Shown here: positions 1-10,878 of the stretch, one piece after another
Layout of the letters: every line of letters begins with the position of its first letter
How positions within the stretch are numbered: position 1 is the stretch's first letter
Origin: Combretum micranthum
Taxonomy: Eukaryota; Streptophyta; Magnoliopsida; Myrtales; Combretaceae
NCBI GenBank assembly: GCA_024138025.1
Contig: JAMXBD010002791.1
Span: forward strand, 1 to 64,000
Length of the DNA stretch: 64,000 nt
Reading direction: 5' to 3'
Translations under genes and position numbers: made by a program
Notes under the pieces: model-generated
Told to the model about the DNA's origin: nothing
The model's database searches: none
The model's input: the letters and a program-made list of their open reading frames with translations, nothing else

Positions 1-34
1 TAATTTGACTCTGTCAAGAATAAAATGCACATCA
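1..34 (+). repeat. 3' end of the Athila 5' LTR
   Basis: Ends in the terminal bases ATCA, exactly as the 3' LTR does at 11831. The rest of this LTR lies left of the window. Confidence 0.85.
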
Positions 35-40
35 AATTTT

Positions 41-55
41 TGGCACCTTTATCAG
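41..55 (+). other. Primer-binding site of the Athila element
   Basis: TGGCACCTTTATCAG, seven bases inside the LTR, is a degraded form of the TGGCGCCGTTGCCGG site usual in Athila/Tat elements, which pairs with the 3' end of a tRNA (tRNA-Asp in the family). The second gypsy element has a better-preserved version at 43994. Confidence 0.7.
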
Positions 56-178
56 AGAACGGTTAGCAATTTTAAGAAAACCTGATTGTTGTTACTCTAG
101 CTTTTTGTTTACTTAATTCTATTAGTTGTTCTCATATTAATCTCACTAAATTCTGATTTTTCTTTTGGTTATAGGTTT

Positions 179-1800
179 ATGACCCACAGCAGCAAATCCA
201 AACTAACCGATTTCGATCCAGAACTTGAAAGAAAGCACATCAAAGTTTGAGAAAAATCAGAGAGGTTCTCCAAAACTCGCCTACTGGAGTGAGAAGAACT
301 AAGCCAGAATCATCAAGTATGGACATCAGGAATGAGAATGTAATCCCACCAAGGGTTGGTAAAGTTGATGATCCTGCGATTAATTAGAATCCAGATGGTG
401 GAAATGGTAATAATTTGAACCAAGCTGCTGGGAATGGAAATGATCCAGTTAAAGATGTTGGAATGAGGTTCATAGGCCTTTGTGGGAAATGTTAATGCCC
501 ACGATTGATGGAGTTGCTCCATCCATTCAATATACTCCAATTCAGGCAAACAACTTTGAGCTGAAGCCTGCCTTGATTCAGATGGTACAAGTCAATCAAT
601 TTGGAGGTAGAGCTTCAGAAGATCCACATGCCCATTTGAAGAACTTCCTGCAAATATGTGCTACTATCAAGACTAATGGGGCATCAAATGAATCCATCTA
701 CCTTTTATTATTCCCTTTTTTGCTTAGGGACAAGGCAAGGAGTTGGTTAGAGTTACTACCATCCTCATTCATTAACCAATTGGGATCAAGTGGCACTGAG
801 GTTTTTAGAACAATTCTTTCCTCCCAACAAAACAATCCAATTGGAAACGAGATATTCCCTTTGGCGGTTTGAAGGAGAAAAGCTTTATGAAGTATGAGAG
901 AGGTTTAAGGAACTTCCTAGGTGTTGCCCTTACCATGGAATTAAACTACATGGTTTGGTCAGAATATTCTATACATCTCTTGGTGATCAGTTGAAGATCA
1001 TGATTGACTCTATAGCTAGTTTGATGAAGAAAAGTGCTCCTGAGGCCTATGAGTTGATTGAAGACATGGCAAGGAACACTTTCAGTTGGCATAGTGAAAG
1101 AAACAAATCACGACCCATAGCTGCCATATATGATTCAAATGCTGTTTCTCAACTTCAAGCAAAGCAGCATCGCTTATGGTTCAAATGAGTAAAATGAGAT
1201 CGAATATGGATATTTCACCTCAAGGTGATCCTCTTATAAGTTCGATGGAAGATTCCTATGGTCCAGGCGCTAGTTTAAGTATGGAAGAAGCGAATCTTAT
1301 GAATAGATTTGAAAGAGGATAAGGGAATTATAATCCCTATAGTAATACATACAATCTCGGATGGAGGAATCATCCTAACTTTTCTTAGAGCAACCAACCT
1401 GTACAACGATCAAACTTCCCACCTGGGTTTCAGAAGCAGCAACCACAACAACTTCTAGCACCACAACAATGCCTTGCTTTACCACCACCCGAGAAAAAGC
1501 CAAATGTCGAAGAAGTTCTACAGCAATTCATCCAAAGTTCTGATTAAGGCACAGGAATCAAGAAGCCTCGATTCATAATTTAGAAAAGCAAATTGGCCAA
1601 TTGGCTAAGATGTTTTCTGAGAGAGCTCCTGGGTCATTGCCAGGTACATTGAAACCAATCCTAAGGAGCAAGTGAAGGCTGTGACACTTAGGAGTGGAAG
1701 GGAATTGCAAGATCAGAAAATTTCATCCGAGAAAGTGAAGGACAAAGAGGATGACTCGGAAATCATAGTTGAAAGTTAAAAGGAGCAGCAAGAAAAGTCC
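179..1800 (+). pseudogene. Athila gag (capsid/nucleocapsid) relic
   Basis: The longest intact piece is 480-872. It carries the plant gypsy Gag core with motifs such as FELKPALIQM, EDPHAHLKNFL and DKARSWLELLP, followed in another frame by a continuation at about 955-1188 (IEDMARNTFSW). About 1440-1720 encodes a glutamine-rich stretch and the linker VTLRSGRELQ, which in Athila joins Gag to protease. In-frame stops occur near 387, 1189 and 1321, so the protein is broken. An upstream ATG at 179 opens a region that soon hits a stop; I take it as the likely original start but cannot prove it. In the living family Gag forms the cytoplasmic virus-like particle. Confidence 0.8.
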
Positions 1801-1954
1801 ACTGAGAAGGATTTGACATCACCAATAAGGGAATATCGACCTCCATTACCTTACTCGTCAAGGTTAAAGAAGACTAGGATGATGAGCACTATAGCAAGTT
1901 CTTGGAACTATTCAAGCAGCTTCATATCAACCTTCCCTTGGTAGAAGCACTATC

Positions 1955-2490
1955 TCAGATGCCCTAATATGCAAAGTTCCTTAAGGAACTACTCTTTAAT
2001 AAAAGGAAATTAGAGGAACTTTCCACCGTCACACTTGGTGGAGAACGTTTGGATGTCATATTGAATAAGTTGCTGCGTAAAATGAAAGATCTGGATAGTT
2101 TCACTATTCCGTGTTTGATTGGTGACTTACCTGTAGAGAGGGCACTTGCGGATCTGGAGCAAGCATAAATCTCATGCCGTACAAGATGTTCAAGAAATTG
2201 AATTTGGCAGAACCAAAGACCACTACATGAGTTTGCAATTGGTGGATAGATCAATGAGATTTCCAAAGGGAGTAGTAGAGGATGTCTTAGTAAAGGTTCG
2301 AGACTTCATCTTTCCAGCTGATTTTGTCATATTAGATATGGATGAAGATGTGGATGTGCCACTAATCTTGGGAAGACCATTCTTAGCTACAGCAGGGGTG
2401 GTGATTGATGTCAAGGATGGCAAGTTAGTTTACGAGTTGGTAGAAATGAGATGGTTATTTGAATGCCGAATGTTTTCAGGCAAACGATGA
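1955..2490 (+). pseudogene. Athila aspartic protease relic
   Basis: Retropepsin-like protease that would cut the Gag-Pol polyprotein. The C-terminal half is open at 2146-2490 and includes the characteristic ADFVILDMDED and PLILGRPFLATAG segments with the following DVKDGKL. The active-site region (normally DLGAS in Athila) falls near 2150 and is frameshifted: I see a reading of AD-LGAS only by changing frame. It sits between the Gag linker and RT with no separate start, as expected for a polyprotein. Confidence 0.78.
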
Positions 2491-2939
2491 CCAATGACGA
2501 CACTTGCTTTAATATTGATTCACTTGATTTGCATGTTTTGATTTTGTGCAGGAATTCTTGAGCAATGACGCATTGGAGTTGAGCTTGACTTATGAAACAC
2601 AAGAGGTATGCGAAATGGAGGAAGTTAAGGAGATAAGAGAACAATTGGAAGGCAGCCGGAGTTAAGGAGTGACACATGTGTTGAGGAAATTATGAGGAAT
2701 GAAATAATGAAGTTGAAGCCATCTGTGAGGAATCACCAGAATTAGAGTTAAAGCGCTACCAAATATCTAGAGTATGCATTTCTAGATAAGGATTCCAAGC
2801 TCCCGGTCATAATATCATCGGAGCTTAAGGAGGGTAAAAAAGATAAGCTCTTGAAAGTGCTTAGGTAACATAAAAGAGCTTTGGCATGGAAGATTTCGGA
2901 TATTAAGGGATCAACCTTCCTTCTGCACTCACAAAATTC

Positions 2940-3890
2940 TGATGGAAGATGAGTAAGTCAGTTGTGCATCCACAATGAAGATTGAACCCGAATATGAAAG
3001 AAGTGGTGAAACTTTTAGATGTCGAACTTATTTACCTTATTTCGGATAGTTCATGGGTAAGTCTAGTACAAGTGGCTCCTAAGAAAGGAGGGATGACTGT
3101 AGTGCCGAATGAAAAGAATGAATTGATTCCAATGCGTAAAGTCACGGGATGGAGAGTGTGCATCGATTATAGAAAACTTGAAAGATGCCACTAGGAAGGA
3201 TCATTTCCCATTACCCTTCATAGATCAGATGTTGGAGAGATTGGTAGGACATGCATTTCATTGTTTCATGGATGGCATGTCGGGATAATTCTGAATTCCC
3301 ATAGCACCTGAGGATCAAGAGAAAACCACTTTCACCTATCTTATGGTACTTTCACATACCGAAGAATGACATTCGGTTTATGCAATGCCCCTGCAACTTT
3401 TCAGTGTTGCATGATGGTAATTTTCGAGGACTTAGTGGAGGATGTTATGGAAGTCTTCATGATGACTTCTCGGTGTTTGGGGATACATTGATGGCTGTTT
3501 GGAGAATCTACGAAAGTACTTCAAAGGTGTGAGGAAACGAATTTGGTGTTGAATTGGGAGAAGTGTCACTTCATGGTACAAAAAGGAGTCTAGGACACAA
3601 GATATCAAGAAAGGGAATTGAAGTTGACACGACAAAGGTTGAAGTAATTGAAAAGCTACCACCACCCACATCGTCAAGGCTATAAGAAGCTTCTTGGGCA
3701 TGCCGGCTTCTATAGGAGATTCATCAAAGATTTCTCTAAGATAGCTAGGCCTTTGACCAAATTATTGGAGAAAGACGCACTCTTCGACTTCAATGAGAGC
3801 TTTTTGGAACCTTTCAACATACTAAAGGAGAAACTAATGAAAGCTCCAATAATGGTGGTATGGATTGGAACTTACGTTTTGAGTTAATGT
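2940..3890 (+). pseudogene. Athila reverse transcriptase relic
   Basis: Fingers and palm motifs are readable: NELIPMRKVTGWRVCIDYRKL near 3117-3180 (quoted as two overlapping motifs, NELIPMRK and GWRVCIDYRKL), then FPLPFIDQMLERL near 3206, FGLCNAPATFQ near 3375 and the catalytic region EVFM-DDFSVFG near 3450. One base is missing there, so the FMDD box is split between frames. The connection/thumb part, LLGHAGFYRRFIKDFSKIARPL, is open at 3648-3887. Several stops and indels separate these pieces. The same motifs recur in the second gypsy element at 46180-46880. Confidence 0.85.
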
Positions 3891-4240
3891 GTGATACAAG
3901 CGATTCAGTGTTTGGTGGTACTTGGACAAAGACGGGATAAACACTTCAGCCCATTTACTACGCTAGTAAAACACTCACACTGACTCAAGAAAATAACACC
4001 ACCAAAGAAGGAGCTATTGGCAATGGTATTTGCTTTTGACAAATTTAGATCTTATTTGATTTTGTCAAAAGTGGTTGTTTATATGGATCATTCGCATTGA
4101 AGTATCTACTTTCCAAACTCGATGCGAAGCCAAGGTTGATAAGATGGATTCTTCTCCTTCAAGAGTTTGATTTGGAAATCAAGGAAAAAAAAGGGGCTGA
4201 AAATCTAGCTGCTAATCATTTGTCCAAGATTGGACAATCC
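3870..4240 (+). pseudogene. Athila RNase H relic
   Basis: Motifs in order are ELMCDTSDS (first catalytic Asp), [22 protein letters not shown] and [25 protein letters not shown], the last being the standard join to integrase in gypsy elements. The segment crosses frames at least twice, and the usual TDHAALKYL region has lost a base. Follows RT directly. Confidence 0.78.
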
Positions 4241-4429
4241 GTATTTGACAGAGTTGCATGAAGAGGATCTCAATGACAAGTTCCTGGACGAGAGTTTGTT
4301 TTCCATATGTGTGGTAGATGATCAGGGTGTTCCTTGGTTTGCCGACATAGCAAATTATCTAGTTGGAAAGATCCTACCACATACATGGACTACCACAAGA
4401 AGAAGAAGTTCTTTTAGAACTTAAGTACT

Positions 4430-5752
4430 ATTTTTGGGAAGACTCGTTCTGATTCCGGGTTTATGCCGATCAAGTCATAAGGCGATGCATATCTCATGAG
4501 GAGGGGCAATTCTATCTCATTGTCATAGTAGTCCAACCGAGGTACTACAATGCAAATAGGACCGCTCAAAAGATTTTGGAATAGGTTTCTACTGGCCCAA
4601 TATCTTTAAGGATTCTCATTGTTTGTTTTGTCTTGTGACAAGTGTCAAAGAACGGGAACATCTCCAAGAGGGACGAGATGCCACAAAAGTACATACTAGA
4701 GTGCGAAGTATTTGATGTTTAGGGAATTGACTTTATGGGTCTGTTTCCTAGCTCTTATGGTAATAAGTATATTAGTGGCTGTGGATTATGTGAGCAAGTG
4801 GTGGAAGCTCAAGCTTTACTAACAAATGATGCTAGGGTCGTGTCAAATTTCTTAAGAAGATTGTTTTCTAGATTTGGAGCACCTCGAGCACTCAAGTGAC
4901 AGAGGCACTCACTTTTGCAATGCCTAAATAGAGAAGGTGTTGAAGAAATGTGGAGTGACCATAGATTGGCTACCCCTTACCACCTACAAACGAGTGGTCA
5001 AGTTGAAGTGTCGAATAGGAATTGAAATGGATATTGGAGAAAATGGTAGCCAATAATAGGAAGGATTGGAGTGAAAAGTTGGATGACGCACTATGAGATA
5101 TAGGACGGCTTTCAAAACACCCTTGGGATCTACACCATATAGATTGGTGTATGGTAAAGCATGCCACCTATTGGTAGAGATAGATCACAAGGCATTTTGG
5201 CTATAAGGGCAGCAAATCTAGATCTTGAATTGGTGGGTAAACATAGGCATCTCCAATTGAATGAACTGGATGAGTGGAGACAATTGGCATATGAGAACAA
5301 CAAGATCTACAAGGAAAGAGCTAAACAGCTGCATGATGCAAGAATCCGTCATCCAAGACAATTCAAAGAGGGATATGGTATTATTGTACAACTCCAGACT
5401 TCGTCTATTTTCGAGAAAGCTTAAATCAAGATGGTCGGGTCCATTCATTGTCAAGCAAGTCTTTCCCCATGGAACTGTGGAAGTGGAGCATCTGAAAAAA
5501 GGAATTTTCAAGGTTAATGGACAATGCCTTAAGCTCTATTATGGGAATCAAGAGGATTGGAAGAGAAAAGAGAAGTTCAAACTCCTAGAAGTTGAACCAG
5601 CTGAACAGAAGGACATCAGTCGAGCTAATGACGTTAAACAAACGCTTCATAGGAGGCAACCCATGTTTTGTGTAAATTTGTTTGCATGTGTTATGTTTTG
5701 TGTATATTCTACAAAGACTTGTAATATTATATTTGTGTTTAGTGTGATATAA
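4430..5752 (+). pseudogene. Athila integrase relic
   Basis: The N-terminal zinc-binding region is damaged near 4480-4660. The catalytic core begins with GIDFMG near 4722 (first Asp), continues with DYVSKW, and includes TSGQVEVSNR near 4990, where the catalytic Glu is kept. The second Asp region (SDRGTHF in relatives) is frameshifted near 4890. The C-terminal domain is open in the last 160 codons, to the stop at 5750-5752, with [18 protein letters not shown] and [10 protein letters not shown]. The nearest relative in this window is the integrase at 47650-48816. Confidence 0.82.
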
Positions 5753-6114
5753 TGTAGTATTTGTTGTAATATTATAGTTGTGTTATACATTTGGAGGATA
5801 TCAAGGCAAGGGAGATCCAATAAGGAAGATGAATCAAAGCATTTGTGGAAAAGCAAGTAAAAAGGAAAGAACAAAGGCAATTTCGAGCACAGTGGTAAAA
5901 AAAAAAAGAAAAAGCCCTAAGATAACGCCCGTTTCAATCAGAAGAAAAAAAGTAGGGAGATCCCTCTGTCGGTCACGGGCATTGCATGGGTCGTATCAGC
6001 TAATAACAACCGAAGAGAGGGCATTATCAAGATTTGATAAATGCCCAAAACAGATCCCCACCTAAAATTTGGGTGTTATCTAGGTAAGTAATTCTTTCCA
6101 CTTTGCACAGAATA
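5753..6114 (+). other. Start of pol-to-env spacer, no gene
   Basis: Non-coding spacer between integrase and the envelope-position ORF. The short open frame at 5778-6065 resembles nothing I know. Decayed versions of the 28-bp palindrome described below may lie near 5921 and 5970, but I do not count them. Confidence 0.6.
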
Positions 6115-6142
6115 GATCACTAGCCATGAAACAGCCGTGATC
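6115..6142. repeat. 28-bp palindromic module, copy 1 (spacer cluster)
   Basis: Begins GATCAC and ends GCCGTGATC, the inverted-arm pattern shared by all copies (10-bp arms, 8-bp spacer). Confidence 0.65.
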
Positions 6143-6176
6143 TTGGACATCTATTTTTCAAAAATTACACAGAGGA

Positions 6177-6204
6177 GATAACGGTCTAAATTCCGATCGT
6201 TATC
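6177..6204. repeat. 28-bp palindromic module, copy 2 (spacer cluster)
   Basis: Arms GATAACG and CGTTATC are perfect inverted repeats at the two ends of a 28-bp unit. Confidence 0.75.
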
Positions 6205-6238
6205 ATGCCCGAAGTTAATTTGCAAGTTTTTCCGAGAA

Positions 6239-6266
6239 GATCATGGCCTAAGAAACGGCTGTGATC
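6239..6266. repeat. 28-bp palindromic module, copy 3 (spacer cluster)
   Basis: Arms GATCATGGCC and GGCTGTGATC flank an 8-bp spacer. It lies 17 bases upstream of a TATA-like box. Confidence 0.8.
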
Positions 6267-6283
6267 TGGGTCATTACCCTACT

Positions 6284-6292
6284 CTATATAAG
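6284..6292 (+). promoter_or_regulatory. Candidate internal TATA box before the env-position ORF
   Basis: CTATATAAG, followed 15-40 bases later by a pyrimidine-rich stretch and CATTCAAAC, has the look of a plant TATA box and start region. It lies downstream of three palindromic modules and 854 bases before the ATG at 7146. No transcript evidence is available here. Confidence 0.5.
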
Positions 6293-6515
6293 AAATCTAG
6301 GCTTTCTCTCTCCTCATTCAAACATTTGCTCCGACCATTCTCTCAAAACTCTCTCTCTCTCTCTTACGCTCTCGTTAAACCCACTTACACTAACCTAAGA
6401 AAAATTCAATCTTTCTTTGTTTTTGCACTTCTGCAACTTCTAGAGGATCACATGTATGAATTTCATGCACTTTATTTTAAATTTCTTTATGATTTCGTGG
6501 ATTTGAGCAAATTGG

Positions 6516-7145
6516 GTAAAATTTCTAGGGTTTATGATTTGTTGTGATTTTGTGTTTAATGTTGATGCACGTGATCTTTTATTGTTCATACACTTCATAC
6601 ATGCTATAATCTTGTGTCTAACATGCATATTTCTATGATTTCGTACATGAACCCTAATTTTGAAAAAATCCACCGTTCATTAAAATTTAGGGCCTTTCAA
6701 AATTGATTGGCTATTGTTGTTTTATGGACCATGTAAGCTATTTCTTCAAGTGTTTTATCATGTTTAGACAACAATTTATGAGAATATTGTTAGAAACCCT
6801 AAATTCTAGAAAACCATAGTTTTCTAATTTTGAGCTTTTTCTGATTTTTGATGCTTAGAAGATATAATAAACATGTCAAGTGTATCCTAAAGATTTACAA
6901 GTTAGTTCTTAGAGTTACCCACATTTTGAGTTATCTCTAGGTCAATTTTTCAAAAAAATTTCAAAAGGGCACTTGTGTTTTCATCATCATCCTTAGGTGC
7001 TGAGAGTAATTAAGGGACTAAATTGTGTTGAAATTTTGTTAATTACCAATTTATGCATGAACTACACATACAACTAGAACTTAAGTTTGTAATTGCCATT
7101 TGAGATACTTTCTTTCACTAACATAATTAATTATATCTCTTGTAG
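6516..7145 (+). other. Candidate leader intron upstream of the env-position ORF
   Basis: A donor-like GG|GTAAAATTTCTAGGGTTT at 6514-6533 resembles plant 5'-UTR intron starts. The T-rich stretch ending CTCTTGTAG at 7145 is a good acceptor, directly followed by ATG at 7146. The interior is AT-rich and lacks a long open frame. Athila envelope ORFs have been proposed to be expressed from spliced RNA; this assignment is inference from sequence signals only. Confidence 0.45.
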
Positions 7146-8879
7146 ATGGCACAAAGAAGGTAGTTGCATCACAATAAGGAACTAAACGTTCCAGATCTGA
7201 GAGATCACCTCAACCTTTAGGGGCATCTAGTTCTAGAGTCATCCGACCTCCACCGGGCATGAAGGAAAACCATCGACATCACTTTGATCAATTAGTGGAA
7301 GATAAGAAGCTGTTTGGAGGAATGATATTGGATGACAAGGTATTAAAGGAATATGGTCTATCCAGAGCATTTGATAGACTACTGCCAGAGGGGCCGTGGA
7401 GAAAATTCTTCACCATAGAAGAAGACATGTACCGGGAAACGACACTAGCATTCATGGCCTCTTTTGAGCTAAAATATTCAAGCATACATTCCAGGACACA
7501 TAATGAAATATCATTCTTTGCTCATGGCAAGTACCATGAGATGTCTTTGACCGACTTCATCAAAGGAATGGGATATACAGTGAAGATCATATCAATTCTC
7601 CCTAATTCCATGGGTTACCTGTGAGTGTCCCCAATGATATGACTAATGACAATTTTTGGTGTGAGATTTCAAATGAGACATATTTCGGCCATGTAAGTCA
7701 AGAGGATCCTCTTTCAAAATGCTCAGTCATAGAGTCCTTCATTACATCTTGGTGAGATCTATTAATCTAAAATATGAGAGTCCCGGAGTAGTAGCTGAAA
7801 TTAACTTTCTACCCCTCTATAGCATCATCAAACCCTTTGAGGTTAATGTCGGAGTCATCCTTGCATTTGCTTTCAGACATCAAGCATCTGACTCAAGCAC
7901 GGTCATTTTCTTGGACCCTTCATCACTAAGATTTTGAAAAATCTTATGATTTGGCCCCAAGCTTATGTGACAAAGGATGAGTGTAGAAATCTAAACTTCT
8001 TCCCACTGCCCTTTTTAGCCAATAGGGAGTATCCAAAGTGGCCAACCAAGATGTAGACATTGGATCCCCTAACTAACCTAGTAGTGCAGTTCCATGATCT
8101 ATATATTCTATTGGGAGTATGGCTAGATTGGAAAGGACAATAACCCAACAAAAATCTGAGTTGGACAGGCAGTCCAAGGAAATTGCAGAGCAGTTCAAAG
8201 AAATTTCAAAGCAATCTAAAGCAATTTCAGAACAGAAGAAGGAAATTGCTGGCATGAGGGAAGAGAATAAAGGATGAAAGAGATGATCAAGGAGTGATTT
8301 AAAGTAGTACTTGAATAGTTGAAAATTCTAGTCCCTTTGTGCTTTAGAGGCAGCCCCACCATAGCGTACACCATTCTCCAGGTACCCGCACCTACTCAAC
8401 CTAGCACTATCAGTGTGCCGGTGAGGATTACTCCTCCACCACAAGTGAGTAGAGTACCTACCCCACCCATTCAGGCTGAAGAAGAGGAAAAAGAAGAGAG
8501 TGGCTGTGAGGATGAAAGTAGTAGTGAGGATGATAATGGGAATGAAGAGGAGGAGCTACAGCTCCAGCAGATATCTACCATTAGGAGGGATATTGTTCCT
8601 CCATAGCAGGCTCCTCAGGGTTCTATACCCACTCTACCATCACAGCCAGCTCCAGCTCCAGCTCTAACTCCTCAGTAAACCAAAGCACCTACTCAGCCAG
8701 AGGTGTAGGGGAGTAGTAGTGGGAGCACCACATCTAGTTTGGATGATGATGCAGAGGAGAGTGAGAAAGACAAAGAAGATGAAGCCCAGAAAGGAAAACA
8801 GCCAATTGCTGAAGAAAGTGGTAGCATCACCAGTGGTAGCAGCGATAGTGGGAGTAAGGAGGAGGATCCGCATAACTGA
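7146..8879 (+). pseudogene. ATHILA-family ORF in the envelope position, broken
   Basis: The best open piece, 7259-7624, contains LFGGMILDDKVLKEYGL, TYRETTLAF-like YRETTLAFMASF and KYHEMSLTDFIKGMGY. These match the Athila ORF-1 family that occupies the envelope position after pol. A second piece at 7719-7937 (RVLHYILVRSINLK) continues the same domain after a stop at 7622. Farther on, 8150-8270 encodes repeats of the type KEIAEQFKEISKQSKAI, a likely coiled coil. 8400-8879 encodes a proline-rich then Glu/Ser-rich acidic tail ending KEEDPHN-stop. The ATG at 7146 is followed by a stop four codons later, so a base was gained or lost there. Membrane segments are not evident. Function in the family is unproven. 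Confidence 0.72.
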
Positions 8880-9202
8880 TCGGTGGCGTCCCTATTTGTT
8901 TTGATTTTCTTTTCTTTTTGGAGTATTTGGCCTTATGTAATAGTCAAATCTTAAGAGACTCCAAATCTTATATTATTATTATTGTGTTGTTTTCATTTTT
9001 GTTTTGTTGTTTTTCTGTTCTTATGTTGTTGCAAGACAAAGGGATGGACATTGGAATGGATTTGGCGAATGGAATTGGAATGGAATCATGGAATTTTCAA
9101 AATTGAACAGGGCAGCTTCAATTTTCCTTTCTTTTGAATTTTCTTTTTGTTCTTTTTCCCTGTTGGTTTTATTTTGAGACATTGAGGACAATGTCTATCT
9201 TA
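8880..9202 (+). other. 3' untranslated spacer of the Athila element
   Basis: T-rich non-coding DNA. It includes the conserved ACATTGAGGACAATGT segment near 9179-9194, which also appears (with one change) in the second gypsy element near 49118 and precedes its polypurine tract. Confidence 0.6.
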
Positions 9203-9219
9203 AGTGTGGGGAAGGGAAG
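9203..9219 (+). other. Polypurine tract of the Athila element
   Basis: AGTGTGGGGAAGGGAAG is purine-rich on the plus strand and lies just before the presumed 3' LTR. It is the expected start site for plus-strand DNA synthesis. Confidence 0.65.
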
Positions 9220-10376
9220 TTATATATGAAGTATGGTCATTATCAAAATTCTCCATTTAGGGAAAACTCAAGACTCATAGGATGCATGATAGCTTTTATT
9301 CAATTATCTCTCATATATTAAGTAATTATGTGGCTATTTTTGGAAAATTCTCCAACACTTGACTTGTTTTTTTCTTGTCATTAATATGTTAAAATTACAA
9401 GATAGAATCTAAATGTTGCAGTCTTATTTGTTATTTACCTAGAAATTTGTGTCTGAGATCAGTATAAGGCTTTAAGCAAAGGTTTATTAGTGAACATCTT
9501 AAACTTAACTTTATGTATAGGCCTTCATTCAATTATCTTGTAAAGACAACTGTTTTCATGACATTAGTTCGATCAAACTTATTAATTTGCATGCACCATA
9601 CATACATATATATATATAAGTAAAGTTGAGGATATGGAGGTTCGATGGGATTCCTTTAAAACCTGGTTACCTAAGGTCGTCTGGCCTGGGATAAACCGAC
9701 CAAGGAAATATCCTTAACAAAGTAAGTAAAATTTAGAGGTTCTCGTATCTCGAGTGATTAAGTCCATGGGATGCCTTGAAAGGGGAATAACATCTATTAA
9801 CTTGGGTGACGAACCCGAGATTATCGACTGAAAGCTTGCTACATGTGTTGTGAGATTCATCACAATCTAAACAATTAATTAAATATAAGTATGGAAAGGG
9901 GGCTTAAGGTGTATGAGTTGTCAGTTGAGATGAATTGGACTTTATGGATGATTGATGTTTTCTATACATTTATGTTAAGTAAATCAACATAGCTAATTTA
10001 CTTTTACTTAGGGAACTTGTGTCTGATTCTTACATGTGAAGTCCTTTTTAAATGATGAAGGTAAAGGCTAGATTATTTAGATTAGCTTTGAAATTTTATC
10101 AAAATTAATGAATGGACATGTTATAGCAAGTTGAGAAGGACAAGAGTTCATATATATGATAAAGTCTGGGTGAATTTATAGTCAAATGTGTTCTAATCCT
10201 TGATTAATTTGAAGATAATTGGTACTTAATTTGAAAATATATTCATTTCAAGCATAAACAGAGCAAACACCAATTATTAGACCAAAAGCAACAAAAATTG
10301 AAGATAAACAAGTCAAAAGAGCACTATAATGGCTAAGAAAAAGAAGGAAATCATGAAGCCATGGTACAACGGTCTA

Positions 10377-10404
10377 GATAACGGCTGTATTTAAGACCGT
10401 TATC
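10377..10404. repeat. 28-bp palindromic module, copy 4 (LTR cluster)
   Basis: Arms GATAACGG and CCGTTATC are perfect inverted repeats at the two ends of the unit. Confidence 0.8.
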
Positions 10405-10475
10405 TCCTCGGGACAATTTTAACAAAGCAATTCTGACCGGAAAAGAAGGAGGAGAAGGATCATATATTCCAAAAA

Positions 10476-10503
10476 GATCACGGCCAAGATAACCGCCATG
10501 ATA
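10476..10503. repeat. 28-bp palindromic module, copy 5 (LTR cluster)
   Basis: Left arm GATCACGGCC, right arm CGCCATGATA, with an 8-bp spacer. Confidence 0.7.
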
Positions 10504-10675
10504 TGGGGTATTATCTCCTCTAGGCAATTCGAGATAGATGGATAACGACCAACATGGAGGATCGAGCGGAGATCACGAGCAACAATAATGACCGTTTTGG
10601 ACAGAGGACTAATTGCAGAAATCAACCACCTGTGTGTAACGACCGTTATTAAAGGAGGAATTTATCATCCTAGGA

Positions 10676-10703
10676 GATCATGGCCTAGATAACGGCTGTG
10701 ATA
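10676..10703. repeat. 28-bp palindromic module, copy 6 (LTR cluster)
   Basis: Left arm GATCATGGCC, right arm GGCTGTGATA. Almost identical to copy 3, which lies 4.4 kb away in the internal spacer. Confidence 0.8.
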
Positions 10704-10728
10704 ACTATTGAATTATCACTTCTGAGAT

Positions 10729-10756
10729 GATAATGGCCTAAATAACGGCTGTTATG
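10729..10756. repeat. 28-bp palindromic module, copy 7 (LTR cluster)
   Basis: Left arm GATAATGGCC, right arm GGCTGTTATG, spacer TAAATAAC. Confidence 0.78.
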
Positions 10757-10869
10757 GCAGTTACAACTTGTCTATTTTACACCAGTTCGGATTTTGAGTA
10801 CCTTTTGAAGAGGAATGAAGTCTAAATGATGCCTATCTTCATCCATAAGACATATTCATTAGAGTAAAC

Positions 10870-10878
10870 ATATAAATA
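10870..10878 (+). promoter_or_regulatory. Candidate TATA box of the Athila LTR
   Basis: ATATAAATA lies about 115 bases downstream of the last palindromic module, the position expected at the U3/R junction. Confidence 0.5.
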
